Assembly (NCBI RefSeq): GCF_000312425.1
Contig: NZ_HE997181.1
Location: 5,069,788-5,133,787 of the forward strand
Origin: Reyranella massiliensis 521
GTDB lineage: Bacteria > Pseudomonadota > Alphaproteobacteria > Reyranellales > Reyranellaceae
Length of the DNA stretch: 64,000 bases
Direction: 5' to 3'
In this document: positions 15,686-24,141 of the stretch, one piece after another
Layout: every line of letters begins with the position of its first letter
How positions within the stretch are numbered: position 1 is the stretch's first letter
Notes under the pieces: model-generated
Told to the model about the DNA's origin: nothing
Database searches by the model: none
Seen by the model: the letters and a program-made list of their open reading frames with translations, nothing else
Program-made: the position numbers and the translations under genes

Positions 15686-17509
15686 ATGGATCAGAAGAAT
15701 TTCATCGTCGCCATCGTCCTCTCGGTGCTGATCATCGTGGGCTGGCAGGTGGCCTTCCCGCCGGCCAAGCCGCCGGTCAACGGTACCCAGCAGACGACGA
15801 CCCAGCCCGGCGCGCCGCAGGCACCGGCCGGCCAGCCGGGCCCAGCCGGCGTGCAGCCGGGTCCGGGCGCAGGCCCCGCACAGCAGCCGGTGGTCAGCCG
15901 CCCCGAGGCGCTGGCCCAGAGCCCGCGCGTCACGTTCAACACCGCCGAGCTGGTCGGCTCGATCTCGCTCAAGGGCGCACGCATCGACGACGTGCAGCTC
16001 GTGAAGTATCGCGAGACCATCGATCCCAAGAGCCCGCCCGTTCCGGTCCTCTCGCCGGTCGGCAGCGCCCACCCCTACTACGCCGAGTTCGGCTGGTCCT
16101 CGTCGGATCCCGCGATCAAGGTGCCGGGTCCCGACTCGCTCTGGACGACGGACAACCAGACGGTGGCACCCGGCAAGCCGGCGAAGCTCACCTGGGACAA
16201 CGGCCAGGGCCTGATCTTCGGCCTCACCGTGTCGATCGACGAATTCTTTATGTTCGACGTGCAGCAGAGCTTCGAGAACAAGACCGACAAGCCGGTGACC
16301 TTGTTCCCGTGGAGCCTTGTCGTGCGCTACGGCGAGCCGCATGCCGAAGGCATGTACATCCTGCACGAAGGCCCTTACGGCGTGTTCAACGGCGCGCTGA
16401 AGGAGTTCAGCTACTCCGACTTCAAGGGCAACAAGCAGCAGAAGATCGCCACGACGGGCGGCTGGCTCGGCATCACCGACAAATACTGGATGGCGACGCT
16501 GGTGCCTGACCAGAAGTCCAAGCTCGATGCCTCGATCAAGCAAACCGGCGCGGGCGCGGACCTCAAATACCAGATCGACTATGTCGGTGCCGGAATTGCC
16601 GCCGCGCCGGGCGCGACCGTGACGACGGACTCCCGCCTCTATGCCGGCGCGAAGATCGTGCGCGTGATCGACGACTACGAAAAGAAGTACGGCATCGAGA
16701 AGTTCGATCTCACGATCGACTGGGGCTGGTTCTGGTTCTTCACCAAGCCGCTGTTCTGGCTGCTCGAGTGGCTCTACGTGCAACTCGGCAACTTCGGCCT
16801 GTCGATCCTGGTGCTGACCGTCATCGTCAAGCTCGTGTTCTTCCCGCTGGCCAACAAGTCCTATGCGGCGATGAGCAAGATGAAGAAGCTGCAGCCCGAG
16901 ATGGAGAAGCTCAAGGAGCGCTACGGCGAGGACCGCCAGCGTATGAACCAGGAGCTGATGCAGCTCTATCGCCGCGAGAAGGTGAATCCTGCGGCGGGCT
17001 GCTTGCCGATCCTGGTGCAGATCCCGGTGTTCTTCGCGCTCTATAAGGTGCTCTACACCACCATCGAAATGCGCCATCAGCCGTTCTACGGCTGGATCAA
17101 GGACCTGGCGGCGCCCGATCCGCTCACCATCCTGACCGGCTTCGGTCTCTTCTCGTGGCACGTGCCGGACTTCCTGCACTTCTTCAACATCGGCCTGTGG
17201 CCCATCATCATGGGCATCACGATGTACCTGCAGCAGAAGCTGAACCCGCAGCCGACCGACCCGGTGCAGGCACGCGTGTTCCAGTTCCTGCCGATCCTGT
17301 TCACCTTCATGCTGGCGCCGTTCTCGGCCGGCCTGGTGATCTACTGGGCGTGGAGCAACATCCTGTCGATTGCCCAGCAGTACATGATCATGCGTCGCCA
17401 TGGCACGCCGATCGGCGGCGGCAAGGCGCCGGTCGCGGCCACGCCGGCGCCGGTGGCCGATGCCGGCGGCAACAAGAAGAGCGGCAAGGGCTCCGGCAAG
17501 AAGAGCTGA
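15686..17509 (+). CDS. yidC: Membrane protein insertase YidC
   Basis: The 607-residue Oxa1/YidC/Alb3 protein starts with an N-terminal transmembrane helix (about 6-26), then a Pro/Gln/Gly-rich linker to about residue 70, the large periplasmic beta domain, and the conserved five-helix core (LSILVLTVIVKLVFFPLANK, cytoplasmic coiled coil KMKKLQPEMEKLKERYG, and GCLPILVQIPVFFALYKVL). The Lys/Gly tail is typical and may contact ribosomes. It inserts membrane proteins alone or with SecYEG. Its stop overlaps the engB start by one base (TGATG). Confidence 0.97.
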   Translation: MDQKNFIVAIVLSVLIIVGWQVAFPPAKPPVNGTQQTTTQPGAPQAPAGQPGPAGVQPGPGAGPAQQPVVSRPEALAQSPRVTFNTAELVGSISLKGARIDDVQLVKYRETIDPKSPPVPVLSPVGSAHPYYAEFGWSSSDPAIKVPGPDSLWTTDNQTVAPGKPAKLTWDNGQGLIFGLTVSIDEFFMFDVQQSFENKTDKPVTLFPWSLVVRYGEPHAEGMYILHEGPYGVFNGALKEFSYSDFKGNKQQKIATTGGWLGITDKYWMATLVPDQKSKLDASIKQTGAGADLKYQIDYVGAGIAAAPGATVTTDSRLYAGAKIVRVIDDYEKKYGIEKFDLTIDWGWFWFFTKPLFWLLEWLYVQLGNFGLSILVLTVIVKLVFFPLANKSYAAMSKMKKLQPEMEKLKERYGEDRQRMNQELMQLYRREKVNPAAGCLPILVQIPVFFALYKVLYTTIEMRHQPFYGWIKDLAAPDPLTILTGFGLFSWHVPDFLHFFNIGLWPIIMGITMYLQQKLNPQPTDPVQARVFQFLPILFTFMLAPFSAGLVIYWAWSNILSIAQQYMIMRRHGTPIGGGKAPVAATPAPVADAGGNKKSGKGSGKKS

Positions 17510-18174
17510 TGTCCAGGGACAAGCGAGAGGGAGACGCGTCGGAGGGGCGCAGCCCGGAGGAAATCGAGGCGGCGCGCAAGCTTTTCGCGGGCCCCTGCGA
17601 TTTCATTTCGGGCGCGGCGTCGCTCGAATCGCTGACGCCGACGACCTGGCCGGAGGTGGCCTTTGCCGGCCGCTCCAATGTCGGCAAGTCCAGCCTCGTG
17701 AACGCGCTGACCGGCCGGCGCACCCTGGCGCGTGTCTCGGCCAAGCCCGGCCATACGCGGCAGATCAATTTCTTCGATCTCGCGAACCGGCTGGTCCTGG
17801 TCGACCTGCCGGGGTACGGCTTCGCCCAGGTCTCCAGGTCGATGAAGGAGACGTGGCAGGATCTCGCCTCGGCCTATCTGCGCGGCCGTCCGACCCTGGT
17901 GCGGGTCTGCCTGCTGATCGATTCGCGCCACGGCGTGAAGGAGAGCGACCGCGAGACGATGCGAAACCTCGACAAGGCCGCTGTCTCGTATCAGATCGTG
18001 CTGACCAAGGTCGACCAGCTCAAGGCCGCCGACGTGCCGCGGGCCGTCGCGGCCGCCGAGGCGGTCGCCCGCAAGCATGGCGCCGCCCATCCCGTGGTGC
18101 TGCCGACCAGCAGCGAAACCGGCTTCGGAATCCCTGAGCTGCGGGCCGAGATCAAGGCGGTCGCCGGCGTCTGA
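17509..18174 (+). CDS. engB: Ribosome biogenesis GTPase YihA/YsxC/EngB
   Basis: The 221-residue GTPase has G1 GRSNVGKS (54-61), G3 DLPGYG, G4 TKVDQ and G5 TSSETG, all intact, with the family hallmark PGHTRQINFF at switch I. It is needed for late assembly of the 50S subunit. The ATG is one base inside the yidC stop, so the pair is translationally coupled. Some 30 charged residues precede the G domain. It ends six bases before the convergent oxygenase gene. Confidence 0.96.
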   Translation: MSRDKREGDASEGRSPEEIEAARKLFAGPCDFISGAASLESLTPTTWPEVAFAGRSNVGKSSLVNALTGRRTLARVSAKPGHTRQINFFDLANRLVLVDLPGYGFAQVSRSMKETWQDLASAYLRGRPTLVRVCLLIDSRHGVKESDRETMRNLDKAAVSYQIVLTKVDQLKAADVPRAVAAAEAVARKHGAAHPVVLPTSSETGFGIPELRAEIKAVAGV

Positions 18175-18180
18175 CGCTCC

Positions 18181-18852
18181 TCACGCCGCGTCGTGGAAGA
18201 TGATGCCCAAGGTAAAGCGCTGACCTTCGCGCACGCTCGACACGCCGTGACGCATGGCGGTGCGGTGCCAGCCGCGCGTTCCTTTCACCGGCCGTTCGTT
18301 CACGGCGAAGATGATGGCATCTCCCTGCGCGAGAGGAACCACCTCGCCGCGGGATTGCATGCGCGGCCGCTGTTCGACCAGCATGAATTCGCCGCCCGAG
18401 AAGTCGCGCTCCGGAGCACTCAGCAGGACCGTCGCCTGCAGCGGGAACACCAGCTCGCCGTAGAGGTCGCGGTGCAGGCAGTTGTAGTCGCCGGGACCGT
18501 AGCGCAGCAGCAACGGCGTCGGCCGCTTCTGACCGCCTTCGTGACAGTGCTGCAACCAGCCTTTCAGGGTCGGTGGGAAACGCTGCGGGCGACCGAGCTG
18601 CTCGTTCCATGCATTGGCCACGCGAGCGAGCTCGGGATAGAGCGCCTGCCGCAGGCGCTCGACCGGCTCGGGCAGAGGATAGGTGAAATACTGGTATTCG
18701 CCCTGCCCATAGCCATGGCGCTGCATGACGATGTGCTTGCGAAATTGGGCCTGGTCCGGCCAGAGAGCCGCGAGCGTACGGCACTCCGCCGGGCCGATCA
18801 GGTTTCGCGCGACGGCAAAGCCGCGCGCCGCCAAAGCGTCATAATCCATCAT
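18181..18852 (-). CDS. Fe(II)/2-oxoglutarate-dependent oxygenase
   Basis: The 223-residue protein has the double-stranded beta-helix oxygenase motifs: iron ligands in CLHRDLYGELVFPLQ (HxD) and RHGVSSV, with the 2OG-binding arginine in GQRFTLGIIFH. The sequence FSGGEFMLVEQRPR and the last motif are typical of the 2OG-Fe(II) oxygenase / prolyl-hydroxylase-like group that hydroxylates proteins or small molecules. ATG 18852 follows GGCAGGATG; ATG 18849 is also possible. It converges with engB and is probably monocistronic. Confidence 0.87.
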   Translation of the reverse strand: MMDYDALAARGFAVARNLIGPAECRTLAALWPDQAQFRKHIVMQRHGYGQGEYQYFTYPLPEPVERLRQALYPELARVANAWNEQLGRPQRFPPTLKGWLQHCHEGGQKRPTPLLLRYGPGDYNCLHRDLYGELVFPLQATVLLSAPERDFSGGEFMLVEQRPRMQSRGEVVPLAQGDAIIFAVNERPVKGTRGWHRTAMRHGVSSVREGQRFTLGIIFHDAA

Positions 18853-18920
18853 GCGGACATCCTGCCGCGGACTGGGCACTTCTTCTATCCGCGGCCCGCC
18901 TGATATATGATGCCGTCTTA

Positions 18921-18949
18921 GCCCCCTCCCACACCGGGAGGGGGCTTTT
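18921..18949 (+). terminator. Intrinsic terminator in front of argB
   Basis: A perfect 10-bp stem GCCCCCTCCC/GGGAGGGGGC with loop ACACC is followed by TTTT. The T run exists on the plus strand only. It lies 34 bases before the argB start, so it either ends transcription arriving from engB or attenuates argB. No gene lies between it and engB on the plus strand. Confidence 0.8.
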
Positions 18950-18983
18950 GCCAACTTGAGCCGACATTACGGGAAGCGAAGAA

Positions 18984-19898
18984 ATGGCCGAGCCGGTCCA
19001 GACCGACAAGGAGCAGAAGCGGCTCATCCGCATGGCGGAGACCATCTCCAAGGCGCTGCCCTTCATGCGCCGGCACAACGACGCCACCTTCGTGGTGAAG
19101 TATGGCGGCCACGCCATGACCGATCCCAAGCTCGGCGACCTGGTCGCCCGCGACGTCGTGCTGATGAAGCAGGTCGGCATGAATCCGATCGTGGTCCATG
19201 GCGGCGGCCCGCAGATCAACAAGATGCTGGAGCGGGTCGGCATCAAGAGCACGTTCGTGAACGGCCTGCGCGTGACCGACGCGCAGACCATGGAAATTGT
19301 CGAAATGGTGCTCGCCGGTTCGATCAACAAAGCGATCGTGGCGGACATCAACGAATGCGGCGGCATCGCCGTCGGCATCTGTGGCAAGGACGGCAACCTG
19401 ATCCTGGCGCGCAAGGTGACCGAGATGCGCGACCCCAAGACCGGCGAACTCCTGAAGGTCGATCTCAAGCAGGTCGGCGAGCCGGCCAGGATCAATGTCA
19501 TGGTGCTGGACCAGCTGCGCCGCGCCGACGTCATTCCCGTGGTGGCGCCGATCGGCTTCGGCGTCGACGACGAGCTTACCTACAACATCAATGCCGACAC
19601 CTCGGCGGGCGCCATCGCCGGCGCCATGAAGGCCAAGCGCCTCCTGTTCCTGACCGACGTGCCCGGGGTGCTCGACAAGGACGGCAAGCTCATCCAGGAC
19701 ATGACGGTCGAGCAGGCGCGGGCCCTGATCGCCGACGGCACCATCTCGGGCGGCATGATCCCCAAGGTCGAGAACTGCATCGATGCCGTGAACAGCGGCG
19801 TCGAGGCGGCCGTGATCATGGATGGCCGGGTGCCCCATGCCCTGCTGCTGGAGGTCTTCACCGAGGCCGGCGTCGGCACGATGGTTACCCGCACCTGA
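18984..19898 (+). CDS. argB: Acetylglutamate kinase
   Basis: The 304-residue amino-acid kinase phosphorylates N-acetylglutamate, the second step of arginine synthesis. Family segments are VKYGGHAM, VVHGGGPQINKMLERV, the substrate site VNGLRVTD and NINADTSAGAIAGAMKAKRL, with the C-terminal GGMIPKVENCIDAVNSGVEAAVIMDGR. The N-terminal helix (about 1-30) before the kinase core fits the hexameric arginine-inhibited type, so feedback control by arginine is expected but not shown. def follows 37 bases later on the same strand. Confidence 0.97.
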   Translation: MAEPVQTDKEQKRLIRMAETISKALPFMRRHNDATFVVKYGGHAMTDPKLGDLVARDVVLMKQVGMNPIVVHGGGPQINKMLERVGIKSTFVNGLRVTDAQTMEIVEMVLAGSINKAIVADINECGGIAVGICGKDGNLILARKVTEMRDPKTGELLKVDLKQVGEPARINVMVLDQLRRADVIPVVAPIGFGVDDELTYNINADTSAGAIAGAMKAKRLLFLTDVPGVLDKDGKLIQDMTVEQARALIADGTISGGMIPKVENCIDAVNSGVEAAVIMDGRVPHALLLEVFTEAGVGTMVTRT

Positions 19899-19935
19899 TC
19901 TTGAAACCGCCAAATCTGCCGCATATCTAAGCACC

Positions 19936-20505
19936 ATGGCACTTTTGCCCATCCTCACGGCGCCCGATCCGCGTCTCAAGAAGAAGTCCCTGCCGGTCGA
20001 GGCTGTCGACGACGGCGTGCGCCAGCTCATGGACGACATGCTGGCGACCATGTACGACGCGCCCGGCATCGGTCTGGCGGCGCCGCAGGTCGGCGTGCTG
20101 AAGCGCGTGGTGGTGCTCGACATCGAGCGCGAGGACACCAAGACCGGGCCGCTGTTCATGGCGAACCCGGAGATCATCGACGCGTCGGACGAGGACGCCT
20201 CCTACGAGGAGGGCTGCCTGTCGGTGCCGGAGCATTACTCGGACGTCGTTCGCCCGGCGAAGGTCACCGTTCGCTACCTCGATCGTGAGGGCAAGACTCA
20301 GGAGATCGCCGCGGAGGGTCTGCTCGCCACCTGCCTGCAGCACGAGATCGACCATCTCGATGGCATCCTGTTCATCGACCATATCTCGGCACTCAAGCGG
20401 AACATGATCCTGCGCAAGCTTCTCAAGGCGCGGAAGGAGAAGGAGCGCGACGAAGCCGAGGGCAGGCCTTCGGTCAAAGCCAAGGACCCCGAACACGCCT
20501 TGTAG
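19936..20505 (+). CDS. def: Peptide deformylase
   Basis: The 189-residue metalloenzyme removes the formyl group from new proteins. All three motifs are present: GIGLAAPQVG (motif 1), EEGCLSVP with the metal-ligand Cys (motif 2) and QHEIDHLDG with the two His ligands and catalytic Glu (motif 3). The Lys/Arg-rich C-terminal extension (KARKEKERDEAEG) resembles the ribosome-contacting helix of type I enzymes. The ATG at 19936 was chosen since upstream in-frame residues are argB antisense-like. Confidence 0.97.
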   Translation: MALLPILTAPDPRLKKKSLPVEAVDDGVRQLMDDMLATMYDAPGIGLAAPQVGVLKRVVVLDIEREDTKTGPLFMANPEIIDASDEDASYEEGCLSVPEHYSDVVRPAKVTVRYLDREGKTQEIAAEGLLATCLQHEIDHLDGILFIDHISALKRNMILRKLLKARKEKERDEAEGRPSVKAKDPEHAL

Positions 20506-20550
20506 GCGTCGCTGCCACCGCCATCCCGGGGGCAGCTCACCCGCTGACCG

Positions 20551-21369
20551 TCAGTCGATCAGCTTGCCGTTGGCATCGAAGAACGGGTGCGGTCCGTCGT
20601 AGCTGCCGATGACGGCCGTGTGGGTGACGAGCCTTCGTCCGTTCCACCAGTGCAGCATGAAGCCCGGCGGTTCCATCGTGAAGCAACTGGGCGCTTCGGG
20701 GTCGATGTCGAGCGCAACCTGATGGGCCGGACTCGGGCAGGTCATTGCCGGCCGGCCGCCGACCTGGGCATGGATGGTCCGATGCAGGTGGCCGCAGAGG
20801 ATCAGCTCGACGTGCCGGTGCCGTTCCATGACGGCGGCAAAGCCGTCCGAGCCTTTCAGGCCGATCTTGTCCATATGGCCGATGCCGGTGATGAAGGGCG
20901 GGTGATGCATCAGGACGAGCGTGGGGACGTCGGGCTTCTGCGCAAGGGTCCGGTCCAGCCACTCCAGTCTTTCGGCGCAAAGCTCGCCACCGCCCTCGCC
21001 GGGGATCAGTGTATCCAGTCCGACAATACGCAGAGGGTAGTCCTCGACGACGAACTGCAGGAATTTGCCCTCCGTCGGTAGGTAGCCTTCGGCATGGAAG
21101 GCGCCGCGCATGGCTTCGCGGTCGTCGTGGTTGCCGGGGATGGCGATGATGCGCTGACGGATCGGCGCCAGGATGGATTTCAGGTGGTCGTATTCCGCCG
21201 GCCGGCCCAGATCGACGAGGTCGCCGGTCAGCAGGATGAGATCGGGTTGCGGGTCGAGCGTCAGCAGTTCGTCGACGCAGCGCTTCAGCATTGCCGCCGT
21301 GTCGACCTTCTTGTAGGCCAGCTTGCCGGGAAGCTTGATGTGGGTGTCGGTTATCTGGGCGATCAGCAT
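20551..21369 (-). CDS. GpdQ-like glycerophosphodiester phosphodiesterase
   Basis: The 272-residue binuclear metallophosphoesterase has the complete ligand set: ITDTH (Asp8, His10), LLTGDLVDLGRPAEY, IPGNHDD, LMHHPPF and CGHLH. The wording around the second motif, GRPxEY, and the start AxITDTHxK are close to Enterobacter GpdQ, from memory, which splits glycerophosphodiesters to glycerol-3-phosphate. A cAMP phosphodiesterase (CpdA) role is the main alternative. It is the last gene of the DeoR-ABC operon, 11 bases after the ATPase stop. Confidence 0.85.
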   Translation of the reverse strand: MLIAQITDTHIKLPGKLAYKKVDTAAMLKRCVDELLTLDPQPDLILLTGDLVDLGRPAEYDHLKSILAPIRQRIIAIPGNHDDREAMRGAFHAEGYLPTEGKFLQFVVEDYPLRIVGLDTLIPGEGGGELCAERLEWLDRTLAQKPDVPTLVLMHHPPFITGIGHMDKIGLKGSDGFAAVMERHRHVELILCGHLHRTIHAQVGGRPAMTCPSPAHQVALDIDPEAPSCFTMEPPGFMLHWWNGRRLVTHTAVIGSYDGPHPFFDANGKLID

Positions 21370-21380
21370 CGCGAACTCCT

Positions 21381-22427
21381 CTACAGCACCAGCAGCCCGC
21401 GCGGATCGATGGCGAGGCGCACGGTCTCACCGTGGCTGAAATCGCGTCGCGCCGTGCTTTCGATCACCAGCGGCTGCGCCTCGCCGACATCGACGAACAA
21501 TCGTGTGCGGTCGCCGAGGAAGAAGGCGGCTGCCACCGTACCCTGCAGGCCGGAAGCCTCCTGGCTGTCGGCGACACGGATATCCTCCGGCCGGAACAGG
21601 ATTTCGGTCGCATTTCCGCGGGCGGCGTCCCACGGAAGTTCGCCGGCGCGGCAAGTGAACGCGCCGTTGCGCACGACGCCGGACAGCCGGTTCATGGTGC
21701 CGATGAACTCGGCGACGAAGCGGGTGGCCGGACGCTGATAGATCTCGCGTGGCTTGCCGATCTGGGCGACGCGGCCGTGGTCCATCACGACGATGCGGTC
21801 ACCCAGAGCCATCGCTTCGGCCTGATCGTGGGTCACGTAGATCGCGGTGATCTTGAGCGATCGCAGCAGCGAGTCGATCTCGAGGCGAAGCGTATCGCGC
21901 AGCTTGGCATCCAGGGCCGTCAACGGCTCGTCCAGCAGCAACGCGCGCGGCCGTACGGCGATGGCGCGGGCCAGCGCCACGCGCTGGCGCTGACCGCCGG
22001 ATAGCTGGTCGATTTGCCGGTCGGCGAGCTTTTCGATGCGCATCATCGCCAGCATCTCGGCCACGCGGGCACGGATCTGCGCCTCGGGCGTCCGGCGGAT
22101 CTTCAGGCCGTAGCCGATGTTCCCGGCCACCGTCATGTTGGGAAACAGCGCGTAAGACTGGAAGACCATGCCGACGTTGCGCTGCTCGATGGGCTGGCGG
22201 GTCACGTCGAGGCCGTCGAACAGTACCTTGCCGCCGGCGTCGGGCGTTTCCAGTCCGGCGATGATGCGCAGCGTCGTCGTCTTGCCGCAGCCCGACGGAC
22301 CGAGAAACACGATGGTCTCGCCGGCGTGGATGGTCATGTCGAGCGGTTCGAGCGCCTTCGTCCCGTCGGCAAAGGTCTTCGCGCAGTTCTCGAGCGCGAT
22401 GGCGAGCGGTTGGGCTGTGTCGGTCAT
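21381..22427 (-). CDS. ABC transporter ATP-binding protein
   Basis: The 348-residue ATPase has Walker A GPSGCGKTT, Q-loop MVFQSYALFP, signature LSGGQRQRVALARA, Walker B LLLDEPLTALD and H-loop VTHDQAEAMALG. Beyond residue 230 lies a TOBE-type domain (ATEILFRPEDIRVADS), as in PotA, FbpC and UgpC importers. The start overlaps the upstream permease stop by four bases (ATGA). It energises the two permeases encoded just upstream. Confidence 0.95.
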   Translation of the reverse strand: MTDTAQPLAIALENCAKTFADGTKALEPLDMTIHAGETIVFLGPSGCGKTTTLRIIAGLETPDAGGKVLFDGLDVTRQPIEQRNVGMVFQSYALFPNMTVAGNIGYGLKIRRTPEAQIRARVAEMLAMMRIEKLADRQIDQLSGGQRQRVALARAIAVRPRALLLDEPLTALDAKLRDTLRLEIDSLLRSLKITAIYVTHDQAEAMALGDRIVVMDHGRVAQIGKPREIYQRPATRFVAEFIGTMNRLSGVVRNGAFTCRAGELPWDAARGNATEILFRPEDIRVADSQEASGLQGTVAAAFFLGDRTRLFVDVGEAQPLVIESTARRDFSHGETVRLAIDPRGLLVL

Positions 22428-23230
22428 TCGGCTTCCTCCGCCACGAATTTCGGCGTGCGCGGCTTGGCGAAAGCCTGCAGGGCCAGCAGCAGCGGCATGA
22501 TCATCAGGAAAAATACCAGGGTGTAGGCGCTGCCGACCTCCAGACGCAGCGAGGCGTAGGCATCGGCGAGGCCGACGGGCAGTGTCTTGGTCAACGGCGT
22601 GTGCAGCAGCCAGGTCATGTTGAACTCGCCCATCGACAGCGTGACCACCATCAGCGAGCCGGCGAGGATGCCTGACCGGCAGTTGGGGAGCACGACGTGG
22701 CAGAAACGCTGCCAGAAGCTTGCTCCCAGCGAAGCGGCACCTTCTTCGAGCGTCTCCAGGTCGATGGCGCTGAGGACGGCCAGTACGCTGCGCACCATGA
22801 AGGGCAGAGTGAACAGGACGTGGCCCACCAGGATGAAAAGCCACGAGGTGCGAAAGCCCGAGACGCTGCCATAGGTCACGATCAGCGCCAGCGCGGTTGC
22901 CAGCCCCGGCACGGCGACCGGCATCACCAACAGCTCCTCGATGGCGCGGGTCAGGGCGGTTTGCCGCTTGGCGAGGACATAGGCCGTCGGCACGCCTAAC
23001 ACCAGGGTGACGACGAGGCAGGCCAGCGAGAGGCCGATGGAGAGGAAGATCGTCTCGCGATAGCCGGTCCAGACCTCGATCACCCAGCGCAGGGTGAGGC
23101 CGCTCTCCAGGCCGACGAAGTAGTTCACCGTAAGCCCTGCCAGGATCGACAGGACGACCGGCACGATCAGGAAGGCGGTGACCAGCAGGGTGAACCCGAG
23201 CTGCAGCAGGAAGAGGCCGCGATGCTTCAT
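22424..23230 (-). CDS. ABC transporter permease (second subunit)
   Basis: The 268-residue protein has six hydrophobic helices and the EAA loop EEGAASLGASFWQRFCHVVLP, which contacts the ATPase. The pattern matches the binding-protein-dependent permease family (PotC/FbpB-like). The start is 15 bases past the stop of the other permease gene, and the stop overlaps the ATPase start, so translation is coupled. Substrate follows from the operon context, not from this protein. Confidence 0.93.
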   Translation of the reverse strand: MKHRGLFLLQLGFTLLVTAFLIVPVVLSILAGLTVNYFVGLESGLTLRWVIEVWTGYRETIFLSIGLSLACLVVTLVLGVPTAYVLAKRQTALTRAIEELLVMPVAVPGLATALALIVTYGSVSGFRTSWLFILVGHVLFTLPFMVRSVLAVLSAIDLETLEEGAASLGASFWQRFCHVVLPNCRSGILAGSLMVVTLSMGEFNMTWLLHTPLTKTLPVGLADAYASLRLEVGSAYTLVFFLMIMPLLLALQAFAKPRTPKFVAEEAE

Positions 23231-23245
23231 GGCGCTGCCCTCTTC

Positions 23246-24064
23246 CTAGCCCGCCGCCGCGACGGTGGAGCCGGCGGCCGTACGCGCCAGCGCCAGCACG
23301 ATCCAGGTGACCGCGCCCAGCACGAAGCTCAGCGCGGCCGCCATGGCGATGTTCGCCGACAGGGTGAACTCGGTGTAGATCACCATCGGCAGCACGTTGA
23401 TCCTGGCCGCGAGCGTGAAGGCGGTGCCGAAGGCGCCGACGGCCGTTGCGAAGCAGATCGCGCCGGCGGAGATGAAGGCGGGCTTCAGGCCGGGAATGAT
23501 GACATCCAGCACGACGCGCCAGGGCGAGGCGCCGAGCGAGCGGGCCGCTTCCTCCAGCTTCGGATCGAGCTTCTCGGCCGCCGCCATCACGGTGAGGATG
23601 GTGCGCGGGATGGAGAAGTAGACGTAGCCCATGAACAGGCCGGACAGGGTGTAGGCGAAGACCAGCTTGTCGCCGGTCAGGGCCTCCGTCACCTGGCCGA
23701 TCAGGCCCTGGCGGCCGGCCAGCATGATCACCATGAAGCCGATCACCACGCCGGGGAAAGCCAGCGGGAAGGTCAGCATAGCGACGAGGGCGGCATTGCC
23801 GGGAAACTTGTGGCGTTGCAGGAACACGCCGGAGATACCACTGATGATCAGCGTGGCCACCGTCGTCGCCGCGGCCACCGCGAGCGTCGAGACGAGGCTG
23901 CCGAAATAGTTGGAGTCGACGAGGATCGCGGCATAGGCCGCCCAGCCGGTCTTGCCGCTGCCGCCGATGAAGAACAGCTTCGCCATGGGCAGCAGGAAGA
24001 AGGCCGCGAAGAAGATGCCGGCGGGCAGCAGCAGGAAGATCAATCGTTGGGCGTCGCGCCGCAT
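23246..24064 (-). CDS. ABC transporter permease (first subunit)
   Basis: The 272-residue protein has six to seven helices and the EAA loop EEAARSLGASPWRVVLDVIIP, in the PotB/FbpB-like family. The N-terminus reads LIFLLLPAGIFFAAFFLLPM, the first transmembrane helix. It lies 77 bases after the binding-protein stop, and that gap holds a strong hairpin. It forms a heterodimer with the following permease. Confidence 0.93.
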   Translation of the reverse strand: MRRDAQRLIFLLLPAGIFFAAFFLLPMAKLFFIGGSGKTGWAAYAAILVDSNYFGSLVSTLAVAAATTVATLIISGISGVFLQRHKFPGNAALVAMLTFPLAFPGVVIGFMVIMLAGRQGLIGQVTEALTGDKLVFAYTLSGLFMGYVYFSIPRTILTVMAAAEKLDPKLEEAARSLGASPWRVVLDVIIPGLKPAFISAGAICFATAVGAFGTAFTLAARINVLPMVIYTEFTLSANIAMAAALSFVLGAVTWIVLALARTAAGSTVAAAG

Positions 24065-24089
24065 GTCGGCATTTCCTCAAACGAGCGCC

Positions 24090-24117
24090 GGCGGGACGAC
24101 GGCATCGCCGCCCCGCC
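24090..24117 (-). promoter_or_regulatory. Hairpin between binding-protein and permease genes
   Basis: On the mRNA-sense (minus) strand GGCGGGGCGGCG pairs with CGTCGTCCCGCC through 12 pairs, two of them G-U, around a four-base ATGC loop. On the plus strand the same pairs become A-C mismatches, so the structure favours the operon RNA. No T run follows. Such hairpins often stabilise the binding-protein part of ABC operon mRNAs. Confidence 0.55.
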
Positions 24118-24141
24118 GCGCCTTCGGTGTCGGGCCGTCGG

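Noticed and set aside
18907..18918. Leader peptide MPS before the argB terminator
   Set aside because: ATG CCG TCT TAG is too short, has no arginine codons or ribosome site, and is likely chance.
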